Below the pieces are notes generated by a model. It was not told the origin of the DNA, did no database searches, and saw nothing but the letters and a program-made list of their open reading frames with translations. Positions 52,040 to 62,591 of a stretch of 64,000 nt of DNA are shown here, one piece after another. Made by a program: the position numbers and the translations under genes. This DNA comes from Selaginella moellendorffii (Eukaryota; Streptophyta; Lycopodiopsida; Selaginellales; Selaginellaceae). Location: contig NW_003314263.1 of assembly GCF_000143415.4 (NCBI RefSeq), positions 1,180,165 through 1,244,164 of the forward strand, given 5' to 3'. The first letter of the stretch is position 1; every line of letters begins with the position of its first letter.

Positions 52040-53755
52040 TGTGAGACACAAAATCCCTAGGCCCTAAAGAGGAACTGATAGGGTGCCACATGGTAGTGGC
52101 TGAAACAAAAACCAAATGAGTATAACACATTTGAACTAAAAGTTCTAACTCGAAAAGTTGAGAGTGGGAGTGGAACTCCCAATGCAGTGCTCAAGGAATG
52201 AGCACGAAGTGAGCAATAAGTGAGTCTCTAAAAAAAAAGGACACAAGAGGACTAACATATGACACGTGGAAGTGTCCGAGATAGACCCAAGATGGAGTCC
52301 GAGATGGAGTCCGAAATGGAGTCTAAGATAGACTTGAGATGGAGTCCGAGATGGACCTAAGATGGAGTCCGAGATGGATCTGAAATGGAGTCTGAGATGG
52401 ACCTAAGATGGAGTCTAAAATGGACCTGAGATGGAGTCTGAGATGGACTTGAGATGGAGCTTGAGATGGACTTGAGATGGAGTTCGAGATGAATCCAAGA
52501 TGGACCCAAGATGGAGTCTGAGATGGAACAGAGACCGAGACCAAGATTGAGACCAAGACCAAGACCGAGACCGAGACCAAGAACGAGTCCGAGACCGAGA
52601 CTGAGTTCGAGTTCGAATCCGAGTCTAAGTCCGAATCCAAGTCCGAGTCCAAGTACTAATCCGAGTGTGAGTCTGAGTGTGAATACTAATACAAGATGTT
52701 AGGTGAAAGCCCAAAGCAATCGTCCCCCAAGAGGGGGGAGCAAGGGGGTGGGGCAAGTTTGAATACTAATACAAGCTGTTAGGTGAAAGCCCAAAGCAAT
52801 CATCCCCTAGGAGGGGGGAGCAAGGGGGTGGGGAGAGTGTGGGGGCTTGACCCTAGTGGAGCCAATTTAGCCAGAAAAGGCCAGTGTGACCCAGGAAAGC
52901 TATGCTCACATATTGGGTGATGATATATCCACTAAAGAGTCCAACGCTAGAGTGAATACAAATTGACAAGCGGGGTAGTTTTGTGAAGTGTTCAAGAGCT
53001 AACTCTAGTTCCTCTAGGAAATCAAATGGTCAATGCTCCTAGTCCAAGTGTGGGTGGCACTACTTACTTGGATATTTGGCGTGGCTTAATGGAATCTTGC
53101 TCTAGCCCTATGGCTAGAGCACCTAAAGGCGGAAGATAAGGAGAGTACCCATGAGGCTCATGTAGAGCCACAGTGTTCCGAAATATTATCCCAAAGTCCT
53201 AAATTGTGAAAAGGAATAAGAGCCGTCCTTTAGTGTAATGACCAAGGATACAATCATATAGTGAGGAAGTCCAAAGGATAGTGGGACTTAGTGGTCCGGC
53301 CTGTGGGCCTCGATATAGTGGCAGTGTTGGCAAATATGGCCATAGACAAAAAGGGACTTGGTGGGGACCGGAAAAAGGATATTGGGGAAGGTTGTTCCCC
53401 ATGTTTATGGGCATTTTAAGGATGTTATAGAGTGGATCTAAGATGATCAATCATGGATGGATAGCTTAATCTTTGAGAGATGGGACTGTGATGTAGGTGG
53501 TGTTAGATCACCATGTGACAAAGGTGAATATGCATAACCTTAGTGTAATGGATTGATATGTCAGTAGTACTTTTGGGTGTTGGTCATGGGATCAGACACA
53601 TAGAGCACTTAGACCAAATGCAAAGGTTGAGTGGTATAGAGTTAGCAAGCCCTAAGTCCAGAATAGGATTTATGGAGGTTGTGGGTGAAACTCCTCCAAG
53701 TGGTTGGAAGTATGGTTAAATGACTAAAGTAGAATGGAAAATTTAATTTTTTACA
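52040..53755 (+). mobile_element. Solo LTR-A with perfect target duplication
   Basis: 1716 bp from TGTGAGACACAAAATCCC to ...TTTTTTACA, flanked by ATCAT on both sides (52035-52039 and 53756-53760). It is colinear with the solo LTR at 37142-38822. It contains the minisatellite at 52275-52665 and a local duplication of GGTGAAAGCCCAAAGCAATC (about 52702 and 52782). Confidence 0.9.
52275..52690. repeat. Minisatellite inside solo LTR-A
   Basis: 12-bp GAGATGGAGTCC/GAGATGGACCTG units, then 6-bp GAGACC/GAGTCC units. Confidence 0.85.
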
Positions 53756-53879
53756 ATCATATTATAGTTGAGAAGAAATGAAAAGAGAGGAGTGCACTTG
53801 AGTAAGTACTTGAAGATTATATCAAATAAAAAAATTGTTTTTAAAACTTAAAATATTGCTTAAACTTTCAAAATGAAAG

Positions 53880-54057
53880 TGTAATCTCCTAAATTTAGAC
53901 TTTCTGGGAGGTTTAAATACTCAAAAACACTTAACCCTAAATATCTTAAGACCCTAACCAATTCAAAAAAAAAAGGGCCCTTTTGTTCATGGATCATTTT
54001 CCTTTATGTTTAAACATTATAGATCATCTCTTAAATCATTCACTTTGGTTGCTTATA
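53880..54057 (-). mobile_element. Decayed solo LTR of the TRIM family
   Basis: About 178 bp matching the inverted TRIM LTR (CTTTCTGGGAGGTTTAAATA, CACTTAACCCTAAATATCTT, TTCACTTTGGTTGCTTATA) with many transitions. No partner LTR or primer site is next to it. Confidence 0.65.
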
Positions 54058-55583
54058 AAAAAGTAGATCAAAAGTAAAGCTTTCAAAAGAAAAAAAAAAG
54101 GTCCTTCAAAATTGAGGCATAGAACTTTAAATCACTTATTCCAAACTTCTTAGATAGTAGCTTAGATATAATGTGATGCTTGACGTGATGAAAACTAAAA
54201 ATGCATAACTAGAATTAATATTTAAAACTGTCGAAAGGTGAGAGGCATAATTTTATTACTACATTTTAGATGGATAGGAGACATGGTGTCGTTAGATATG
54301 TTAATAATGGAGATGTATATCATTCTTCAAATGGAGCTCCAATAAAAAGAAGAGAGTTGTTCAAGTGTTTTAAGCTGTTACCAAGACTTAGTTGTGAAAT
54401 GAACAATCAGTTTAGAATATTGTAATATTTAAATGTTCTTTATGGATCTAGTTATAAACTGTTAACATATCATACCACTAGGAGCCACTCTACATCCTTC
54501 CACTTGTGAAACCTCTTTGTTTCTCCATGTGGCATCTATAGCCTTAATGTAAGTTTGTCATTGCTTTTGACTTTGATCTTTAGTCCTGGAAATTTAAAAA
54601 ACCATTGAAAAGTAATATGAGATTTTTTAATTTCATTTTATTAATAATTTATAACATATTAAATTTCTGTCCAAATTAGTATCTTATAATTTTAATAAGA
54701 AAATGTTAGAAAGTAAAGATTTACATTAAATAAGAAAACCAGCATTCCTATGAGCATAGCATAGTAAATTATTCACTTTATATTAAAATTACTTATGTTT
54801 TATATCCAATATTAATTTTAAGTTCTTATCAGCCCTCATGAGTTTGAACACCAAAATTGGTAAAACATAATTTAGATGTTAAGTAAAGGAAGTAAAAATA
54901 TACACTTGACATAACAAGGAAGATTATATGATAAGATTAAAACATGATTTTTAAATAGCAGATAGAGTTTAAATTCTAAAACATATATATCTAGATTTGA
55001 AAATACTATTACACCTTATTTTTCTCCCATTAAGTCATATGCAAGAAATTCAAATGATATTTCTCCTTTAATCATGATAGCATTTACTGTTATTATTCCA
55101 AAATTTTCTAAGGATCCACAATAACAATACTTTATAAATAATACTTTTAAATACATGAGGTAAAATGAAACTATAGCCAAGCTATCAATTGTTTCTTTTG
55201 TAAATTTGTATATATATATATATATTGTTGTAATAAACATGAAATCAAGTGTTATTTTGGTTTAAATATTTCTTCATGCTTATGACATGGTTGTAGTATT
55301 TGCATCCTATTTTTAATAAATTATGGAAATATAAAGTAGATATGTTTCTAGACACTAAACCAAAATAAAATATAATATGTGAAATTTATTACAACAAAGT
55401 ATTAAAGATTACATTAAATTTAATATTTTATTTCTTTTCCAAAGTTTAAAGTTTAAATATCTTTAATAAAATTAAAAAATGATTAAACTATATAGACATA
55501 TAATATTAACAAATTAAAAGTAATAGTAATTTAATAACTTTATATAAGCTTAACTATCTTTTTATATATTAAGAATTTTATAT
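54058..55583. other. AT-rich island upstream of lectin copy 2
   Basis: Very AT-rich, with a TA-repeat near 55210. No gene recognised. It resembles in composition the island around 2230-4430. Confidence 0.4.
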
Positions 55584-56453
55584 ATGAAAATTTTAATTTT
55601 ATTTCTATTTTCTTTTTGTATTAGTATTGATTCAGTAATTGAACATGGGGGGGAAAATACAATAACTCAAGAGAGTGTTGATTTAATTTTATATGCAATG
55701 GAATTAATGATTAATAATATATCTGGAGAAGAATTACCTAAAGGACAAAGTATGCAATTTCCATTTACAATACAAGATGATAGAGTTGGCCCATTGAATG
55801 TTATTAATCAGATGTGGGTATATAGTAAATCTGGGAAACACTATGATCAATGTAGTGCAAATAATGAAGATATTGAATATGATCATGGAAATAATGTTAG
55901 ATTTCATTTAAGTAATCTATTAGATATATATCGTGCTGCAATAAGAAATTTTCGAGCAACATTTATTACTGTTATAAATGATTATTTTGCAATTGAGTAT
56001 ATTATAACAAACTTTCATCAACCTAAGCCCTTTGATAAATTTACAATTAATAATTTAAATGATTGTAGAATTCATTTCACAACATTATTTAGTACTTTAC
56101 CTTCATATTACTTGAGAGGTTCACAATTTATAATGTCTCCAAATAAAAAAGCTTTATTATATTTACATCTAAATTGTATTTTAGCTTTATATGTAAAGAA
56201 CAAATTAAAATGGTTTGTAGGATCAAATCAATATAAAAATTGTGAATTTAAAATGCAGATAGATGGAAATATAGTCTTATATTCTTTTGGTCATAATGCT
56301 GTTTGGTCTCCAAATATTTTTTGTGGTAAATCGATTTGTTTTTTATCTTTACAAAATGATTGTAATTTAGTTTTATATGAATCTAATCAAATGGTATTTT
56401 CTCGAAATCCTTTTATTAAGGCAAGATGGTCATCAAATACATATCCTTGTTAA
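55584..56453 (+). CDS. Secreted orphan-domain protein with C-terminal GNA-type lectin domain (copy 2)
   Basis: An intronless frame of 289 codons in AT-rich DNA. Residues 1-16 are a signal peptide (MKILILFLFSFCISID). Residues about 20-180 form the orphan domain; HLSNLLDIYRAAIRNFRATF (108-127) and the following ITVINDYFA align with SHLLMTVAGEIYHTANNLRA and SYLVTVIVQHD of the copy at 2751, so the two proteins share the N-terminal domain too. Residues about 185-289 are a GNA-type lectin domain: the first sugar site is degenerate (LHLNCILALY), the second QIDGNIVLY (225-233) and third QNDCNLVLY (257-265) are intact. Copy 1 keeps sites one and two instead. Probably secreted and glycan-binding; the N-terminal function is unknown. 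Confidence 0.75.
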   Translation: MKILILFLFSFCISIDSVIEHGGENTITQESVDLILYAMELMINNISGEELPKGQSMQFPFTIQDDRVGPLNVINQMWVYSKSGKHYDQCSANNEDIEYDHGNNVRFHLSNLLDIYRAAIRNFRATFITVINDYFAIEYIITNFHQPKPFDKFTINNLNDCRIHFTTLFSTLPSYYLRGSQFIMSPNKKALLYLHLNCILALYVKNKLKWFVGSNQYKNCEFKMQIDGNIVLYSFGHNAVWSPNIFCGKSICFLSLQNDCNLVLYESNQMVFSRNPFIKARWSSNTYPC

Positions 56454-57213
56454 AACTATATATAAATGTTGTGATTACTTTAATTTCTTAATGCAAATTA
56501 ATAAATTTAAAATTAAGATTAGTCTTGTAATAAATTGATATCAGAACCCAGTTCGATTCTCGTGGTGACAAGTGGGGCAGGAATATTCTGAAAGAATATT
56601 CAACATGGTGAATCTAAAGGGAGAACCAAGGTTTGGTAAGGTTTGGTAATTAAGATTAGTCTTGTCATAAATTGATCACAGACATTGGATAAAACATAAA
56701 CCAAAGCATACAGTTCACCCATGGCAAGATCAGATTCTATCACAGAACATTGCTTTCTAGTCTCTTCAGAGCTTGCTCTTATTTGCTTTCATTTTTGTTT
56801 GTCGAGTCACGAGCCTTAATCGTTGACCGACAGATTTTTTCTTTAGCCTAGCTTCTTATAGTTCATTTACACCGCATTTGATTTATCCATCAAAAACTGA
56901 TCGCAAGAAGCCAAAAGGAAGAACTCTCCACACAAAGAGAGGAAAGAGCTCACCTGCGACACTCACTCCATTCTGCGCGACCCCGGACTCTGCGCTGAAA
57001 CGAACGATACCAACTTAGATATAAGAAAACCAAGGAAAAAGAAAAGTGGAGTTCACCTGAATCCATTCGGAACTGGATCAGATCAAAACCACTCTTCGAT
57101 CACCTGACAGGAGGACATCTGCAGCTCAAAAACTCAATGACATAAATTGCCATTCATGTGTTCCACCAGAGTTACACCATTCTACAAGAATGAACCTCCA
57201 CCAAAGATATAAA
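56454..57213. other. Retroelement trace and 3' flank of COPB2
   Basis: AATTAAGATTAGTCTTGT occurs twice (about 56510 and 56645), the first followed by TTGATATCAGAACCCAGTTC, which resembles a decayed primer-binding region. After about 56740 the base composition returns to that of the gene block. No gene is seen. Confidence 0.35.
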
Positions 57214-60200
57214 TTATGCAGCTACCTCTTCTTCGCCAACGAGGACTTCACCACCATTATCAACTACGGCCTCGGCCTCCACAAAGTCGTCCCCGACCTC
57301 GTTCTCTTCCACATACTCTTCCTCCTCCTCCTGCCAAGCTTCATGAGTAAAACACCCAAATACAAGACGTCTCATACCTGGTGCCCGTCTCCAACCAAAA
57401 CACCTTCGCTTCCACTCGACGCTTTCAAGTCATCTATGATATCGACTTTCCTCTTCTCCAGGTACTCCAGGTAGCTCTTCGCAGGTGGCAACTCCGCCCT
57501 GTGTATGCACAAGTAGAACTTTACGGAGGTTCCAAAACTCTTGGCAAAGCTCACCTTTCCTGCGCGCATTTGGCTTCCGCGGCCAATGCCCACTCCCAGT
57601 CTGGAAACAAGTTGGGGTACTCGGTCGGGTCGGCCAGAGACTCTGCTGCTTTTGCATTGACCTGCAACGAACAAGACGGGATGAAACGAAGGATGCCAAC
57701 TTTGGTAGCGATACCTTTTTCAAATCATTCCGCCAAAGTCCTACGATCTCGGTTACTTTACTGGGCAAGTATGTTCTTGCCATGAATGCCGCTTCGGGTA
57801 TGCGGTTGCTGCGAGCATAGTCATGAAGTTGGAAATGAATGGAAGATTGCATACCTGTCAATTAGGAGTTGAACGCAGTCCTCCAGTCGCCCAAGGAGAA
57901 ACAAGCAGACGAAAGCAACGTTGTTCTTCCCTTGATCCTTGGCCAAGCTTGACAAGCTCTCCAAACCTTCCTTATCTCCCAGAGAGGAATAAAGGAGGAG
58001 CAAGCCACTGAAGTCGGTCGCATGCTTTAAGCATTCTTCCGCTACATCGAGCTGCCAAAAGACGTTTTTCAGATCATGTAGTATCAAACCTCTCCCACCT
58101 TCCCGGAAGACATAGCTAGCTCGCCAAGTTGCTTCCACTTTGAGTCGCTTTGAGCTTCCTCAGCGATTGCCTGAGATAAACCACCTCAATATTCGACAAA
58201 AGAAAATAACAGAGCTTAACATGCCTTTGCAACTTCGAGTTTGCCCAGTTGCACAGCAAGGTCAAATCGATAATCCGGATCAGTTGCCGCTTCAAGGGCG
58301 TCCTCCAGCATACCACGTGACTCCAAGAAATGGGCAACACTGAATAGGAGTATTGAGAGTGTTATACACCAGCCCAAGTTTACCTGTTTAAGTGCTCCCT
58401 CGGAATGGTTGGCAAGACTTCCTGCGCTCGCTCAATATCTCCACGTAGAACGAGTGTTTTGTACTCGATCAGGCCAAGTAACAGCGTGTAGCTGACAATA
58501 CTGTAATTTCACAGGAGGATTAGCCATCGTTCATGATCGTCGAAAACACTTACTTGAACTCCTTGTCGATCAGATACACTCGGCTTTGATTTGCCAGATA
58601 GCCAAGCAAATACATTGGCTTGTCCAGGTGATACATAGTAGTTACCTGGAAGAGGAAGTGTGAAACAAATATAAACGACAATACAAAAGCAGACCTCTCC
58701 TCCAACGCAGTAGTTCAGTCTCCATGACGAGTTGTTGTAAATGAAACAATCGCCTACCCATAAGCCAGTTCTCACGCGCTCGGATATCTCATGCAAAAGT
58801 TCAAATGCGTCCTCGACTCCTTGCTCGTCAATCTGCTTCCCGCTGTCAAGGTACTCGGAAACAATATCATGCTGCATCCAAACAACAGTAAGCATAAATT
58901 GATAGAGATTTTCGAAACTAACGTTGTATTTCAAGATGTAGAAGGATTTTTCGCTTGTAATGGCAACCAGGTCCCCGCTGTCAGCCCAAAAGATGTTCTG
59001 CAAAATTCGGAAACATTGTGGGGCATTACAAAAGAGAGAAAGAATAAATAAAACAAAGAAAAAAATAAACACCTTCACTGTAACGTCAATTCTACGAATC
59101 ATTCGGCATTCGGCCCAGTCGTAGAAGCAAACGAAGTCATTCGAGCGAACTCCTAAAAGACATCCACCGTAAATTCCTTCAGCTGAAAAGGCTGGTCGCA
59201 TGCTCTTTTTCTCCTGTTAAACAAAACTGATATATCATACACGTCAAATTGTTATTCGACCCACCTGAAACGCTTTATTGAAGACCTTGATCTTGGAAGT
59301 GCTCTCCCTCACAGCAGAGTCCCCTTCTTGTGACCAAACGAACTCAAGAGCAGATCCAAATGACTTGTTTCTCCAGGCAACAGGGGTGTAAATTGTATAT
59401 TCGCCATCACCACAAACCACCACAAATCTTCCATTTGGGTTATGTTTCAGGCTCTGCACACATTATATCAGAAAATGTCCTATACACAGAAAGCAAAACG
59501 AAAGAACTACTTACTTGTGGGTAAAGATCACAGCTACCAAGCTCTTTGACCGCTAAAGGCAAACGTTCTCCATCAACCACCTCAAAATCTGTCGGCACGG
59601 CTCTTATATTTACAGTTTGAATCTCGTTATGCTTAGCCCAGATTATCTTCCCGCTGCTGTCCATACTGGCTACAGGTTCCTCCTTTCCAATTTTGATCAT
59701 TATGGTTCCTTCATCGTACGCAATAGCCACCCTGGAAGTTTTGAATTGGTTATGCGCATGAACAAAAACACCACAGATCTTTACCTGTTTGATCCCTTTA
59801 AGTAGCCAATCATCCAGACACGTTCAAGCCCATAGTTCAATGTGTTTTCAAGTCTGTAAAATGGAAACGTTGAGGTAAGTGTGTTACGCTTAACGCGTCA
59901 GCCACCTGTAAGTTGTAGTATGCCAGATCCGCACCGTGCCGTCCTCTGATCCCGTGATGATAATTGGTAGCTCGGGGTGAAAGCACACGGCGGAAACATT
60001 ATGCGTATGTCCCTCAAGCGTCTGAACGCAAGCCTTAGTCTGGTAGTCCCAAACTTTAGCTGTCTGATCATCCGATCCCGTGATAAGATACGGCCTGTCA
60101 CCGCCGGTGAAATACTCCACACAGTTTACGCCCTTAACGTGAGCATCCAGTGTGAAGTTTGGCTCCGGAGATCCGAGGTTCCATATCTACAAGCACAAGA

Positions 60201-61026
60201 AGAAAAGTCAAACAATCACCTCTAAACGACGAACGCACCTTGATGGTCCGATCCAAAGAGGCACTGGCGAAGGTGTTAGTATCCTTTGGGTTGAGAGCGA
60301 CTTGCATCACGTAGTGGGAGTGGCCTTCGAAGATCTGGATACACGTCCACCCCTTCTCCCAGTCCCAGAGCTTGATGAGCATGTCATCCGAGGATGACAA
60401 AACGCAGGGCAGTGTCGGATGGACGACGACGCACCTGATGTAGTCCGTGTGCGCTTCAAACGACTTGACCTTGTCCATGGTATTGTAGTTGTAGACTCGA
60501 ATGTACATGTCGTCGGCACCAGCGACTATCCACTGCTTTCGCGATATGAACTTGGCCGAGCGGACTACAAGCAAGAGATCACACAATTTTTTAGAGAGAA
60601 ACTTAGAAAAATCGAGATGGAGCAACACAGACTTGGAAAAATACTCTCAAGGGACTTAGAGAAATTTACTCCAAAAGTTACCTGGAAGCTCTGTGACTTC
60701 GAATGTTTTGACCACGCCCTGCGTTTGATGATTCCAAATGTAGATGCTTCCAGTGTAGAGACTCGCGAGGATCCTGGCGAATGCATAGAAAATCATTCAC
60801 GCTCTTAGTCGAATGGCTACATACCATGGCTCTGTGGGATGGAGATCTACACATTTCACGCGCTCTGATCGTTGCGCAAGCTTGCGCTGGAGAAAATCGA
60901 CTCAGCAAAGCTACAAAACATCGCAACGTACCTTGATTCCCAGGGACAGAGGCTGCGCATCGAAGGAAAACAAGGAATTTCGTTAGATCCAGCTGATGGA
61001 GGTGGAGATCGAGAGAGATTTACCAT
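57214..61026 (-). CDS. COPB2: Coatomer subunit beta' (beta'-COP)
   Basis: Many short-intron exons on the minus strand, about 900 residues. The start codon (61024-61026) stands alone at the end of exon 1 (ATG|GTAAAT); exon 2 (60932-60952) has only 21 nt and gives PLSLGIK, exon 3 (60825-60886) [20 protein letters not shown]. Then follow WD40 repeats: [97 protein letters not shown]. After them come the second propeller and alpha-solenoid ([77 protein letters not shown]). It ends with an acidic tail, [11 protein letters not shown] to VGEEEVAA. Part of the COPI coat for Golgi-to-ER transport, cytosolic and Golgi membrane. It shares a promoter with DNAJC8. Confidence 0.97.
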
Positions 61027-61166
61027 TGCCGGCGGTGCTCTCCGCCCTCGCAGATCCAAAGGCGCAAGAACCCTAGCAGAACCACGCGAAAAGGGAATAT
61101 ACCGCTTACTCCTTTAACAGCGTTAAGCGATAGCGCGGCTTTGAGTTTTTAGGGCTGGGCAGTGCC
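61027..61166. promoter_or_regulatory. Bidirectional promoter of COPB2 and DNAJC8
   Basis: Only 140 bp separate the two start codons, so both leaders and the core promoter share this stretch. AACCCTA (61068-61074) is a telo-box-like motif often found in plant housekeeping promoters. The COPB2 start lies in exon 1 with an intron just after it. Confidence 0.6.
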
Positions 61167-62345
61167 ATGGATGCCGATGACGCATTGCTCAAGGAGTTCT
61201 TCGCGGAGGTGAGCGAGGTGGAGCGTGACAACGAGGTGAATCGGTAAGAGTAGGCTCCGATGGATCGGCAAAACTGGATTTTGAGTGAATGGGATTGGAA
61301 TTTCCAGGGTTCTATCGTGTTTTAAGCTCAATCCTTTCGAGCATCTCAATCTTCCCGTGGATGCGACGCTAGAGGAGATTCGGAGGCAGTATAGGAAGGT
61401 GAGAGCCAGTCGATCGAGCTGCGAAATTTTAGAGCTGAAAGTTTTGCCCCACATTTTTGACAGCTTTCTCTTTTAGTGCATCCGGATAAGTGTAAGCATC
61501 CAAAATCCAAGGAGGCATTCGCTGGTAAGCTGTTGTGGTCTCTCCATTTGTTCCATTGACTTATCGTTTCTTTGATGTGTTCTAGCTTTGGCCAAAGCTC
61601 AGCAACTCTTGCTGGATCCTCAAGAGCGAGACTATCTCGTGGCTCAAATAAACATGGCAAGGGGTACGTAGGATCTTCTCTGTGTTCTTCATTTTAACGT
61701 TGTGGTCTCAAAAGATGAGCTGAGAAACGAGCGAAAGAAGCATCTAAAGAAGGACAATGCTTCCAAACTCAGGTCGATGGTCGATGAGGTATGCAGCCAT
61801 CACCAAAAGTTTTGTTTTTACTATTTTCATTCATTTCTTTCCAGAGCAAGTACGAGACAATGTACGAGGACTCGGAAGAGTTCAAGCAAAACTGGAAACT
61901 ACGGGTACGCACAATCCTGACAGATCAGGAGTGGCGGCGGCGGAAGATGCAAATGCGGGTGAGCTGCAATCTCTACTTTGAGTCGCATTGTTTTGACCAT
62001 CGGCTGGATTCATCCAGATATCGGAAGAAGAAGGTAGACTGAAAAAAGAGGAAGAGGAAGCTAGGGAGATGTGGAAGCGCAAGCGAGAAGACGAACAACA
62101 ATGGGAAGAAACGCGAGAGAATAGAGTAAGTACCTCTTTTCGTCGTGTGAATCTGATCGTTTGCTTGCTTTCCAGGTTAGTAACTGGAGAGACTTTATGA
62201 AAGGAGGCAAGAAGGTAATCGCCAAAGCCTTGATTCTACCTTTGTTACACTGACTTTTTTGCAGTCGAAGGGACAGCTGAAGCCACCGAAGCTAAAGACC
62301 GAGGATCCAAACAAGTCTTACGTCCAACGTCCAGTGAAGAAGTGA
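61167..62345 (+). CDS. DNAJC8: DnaJ homologue subfamily C member 8 (spliceosome-associated J protein)
   Basis: Nine exons: 61167-61243, 61308-61398, 61464-61524, 61586-61663, 61715-61788, 61845-61958, 62018-62125, 62175-62214, 62265-62345; about 240 residues. The N-terminus DALLKEFFAEVSEVERDNEV leads into the J domain: LNPFEHLNLPVDATLEEIRR, QYRKLSLLVHPDKCKHPKSK with the HPD triad, EAFALAKAQQLLLDPQERDY. A long charged helix follows (WRRRKMQMRISEEEGRLKKE, WEETRENRVSNWRDFMKGGK) and a Lys-rich end. DNAJC8 co-chaperones bind Hsp70 through the J domain and associate with splicing factors in the nucleus. All exon joins keep frame and fit the family. Confidence 0.95.
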
Positions 62346-62591
62346 AGAACTTGGTTACTTCATGCTCTCGATTGCCCGGGCTTGGAAAGATCTATGTTGT
62401 ACAGGTATGACCACCATCGTTTCACAGCGATAAAGAAGAAAAGAATGATTTTTGCAGTTCAAATTAAGAGCAATCAAAGTCGCAGCACAACAATTTGCTG
62501 CTTCTTCTCGTGTCTATGCCTATTTCTAAAGTACAAATGGGATGGAGAGGATTTTTTTTTTGTTCTCTACTCTAAAATACCAAGCACTCGA
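62346..62591. other. Convergent 3' ends
   Basis: 246 bp between the stop of DNAJC8 and the stop of the minus-strand SANT-type gene; both 3' ends are presumably processed here. T- and A-rich runs occur near 62550. Confidence 0.5.
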
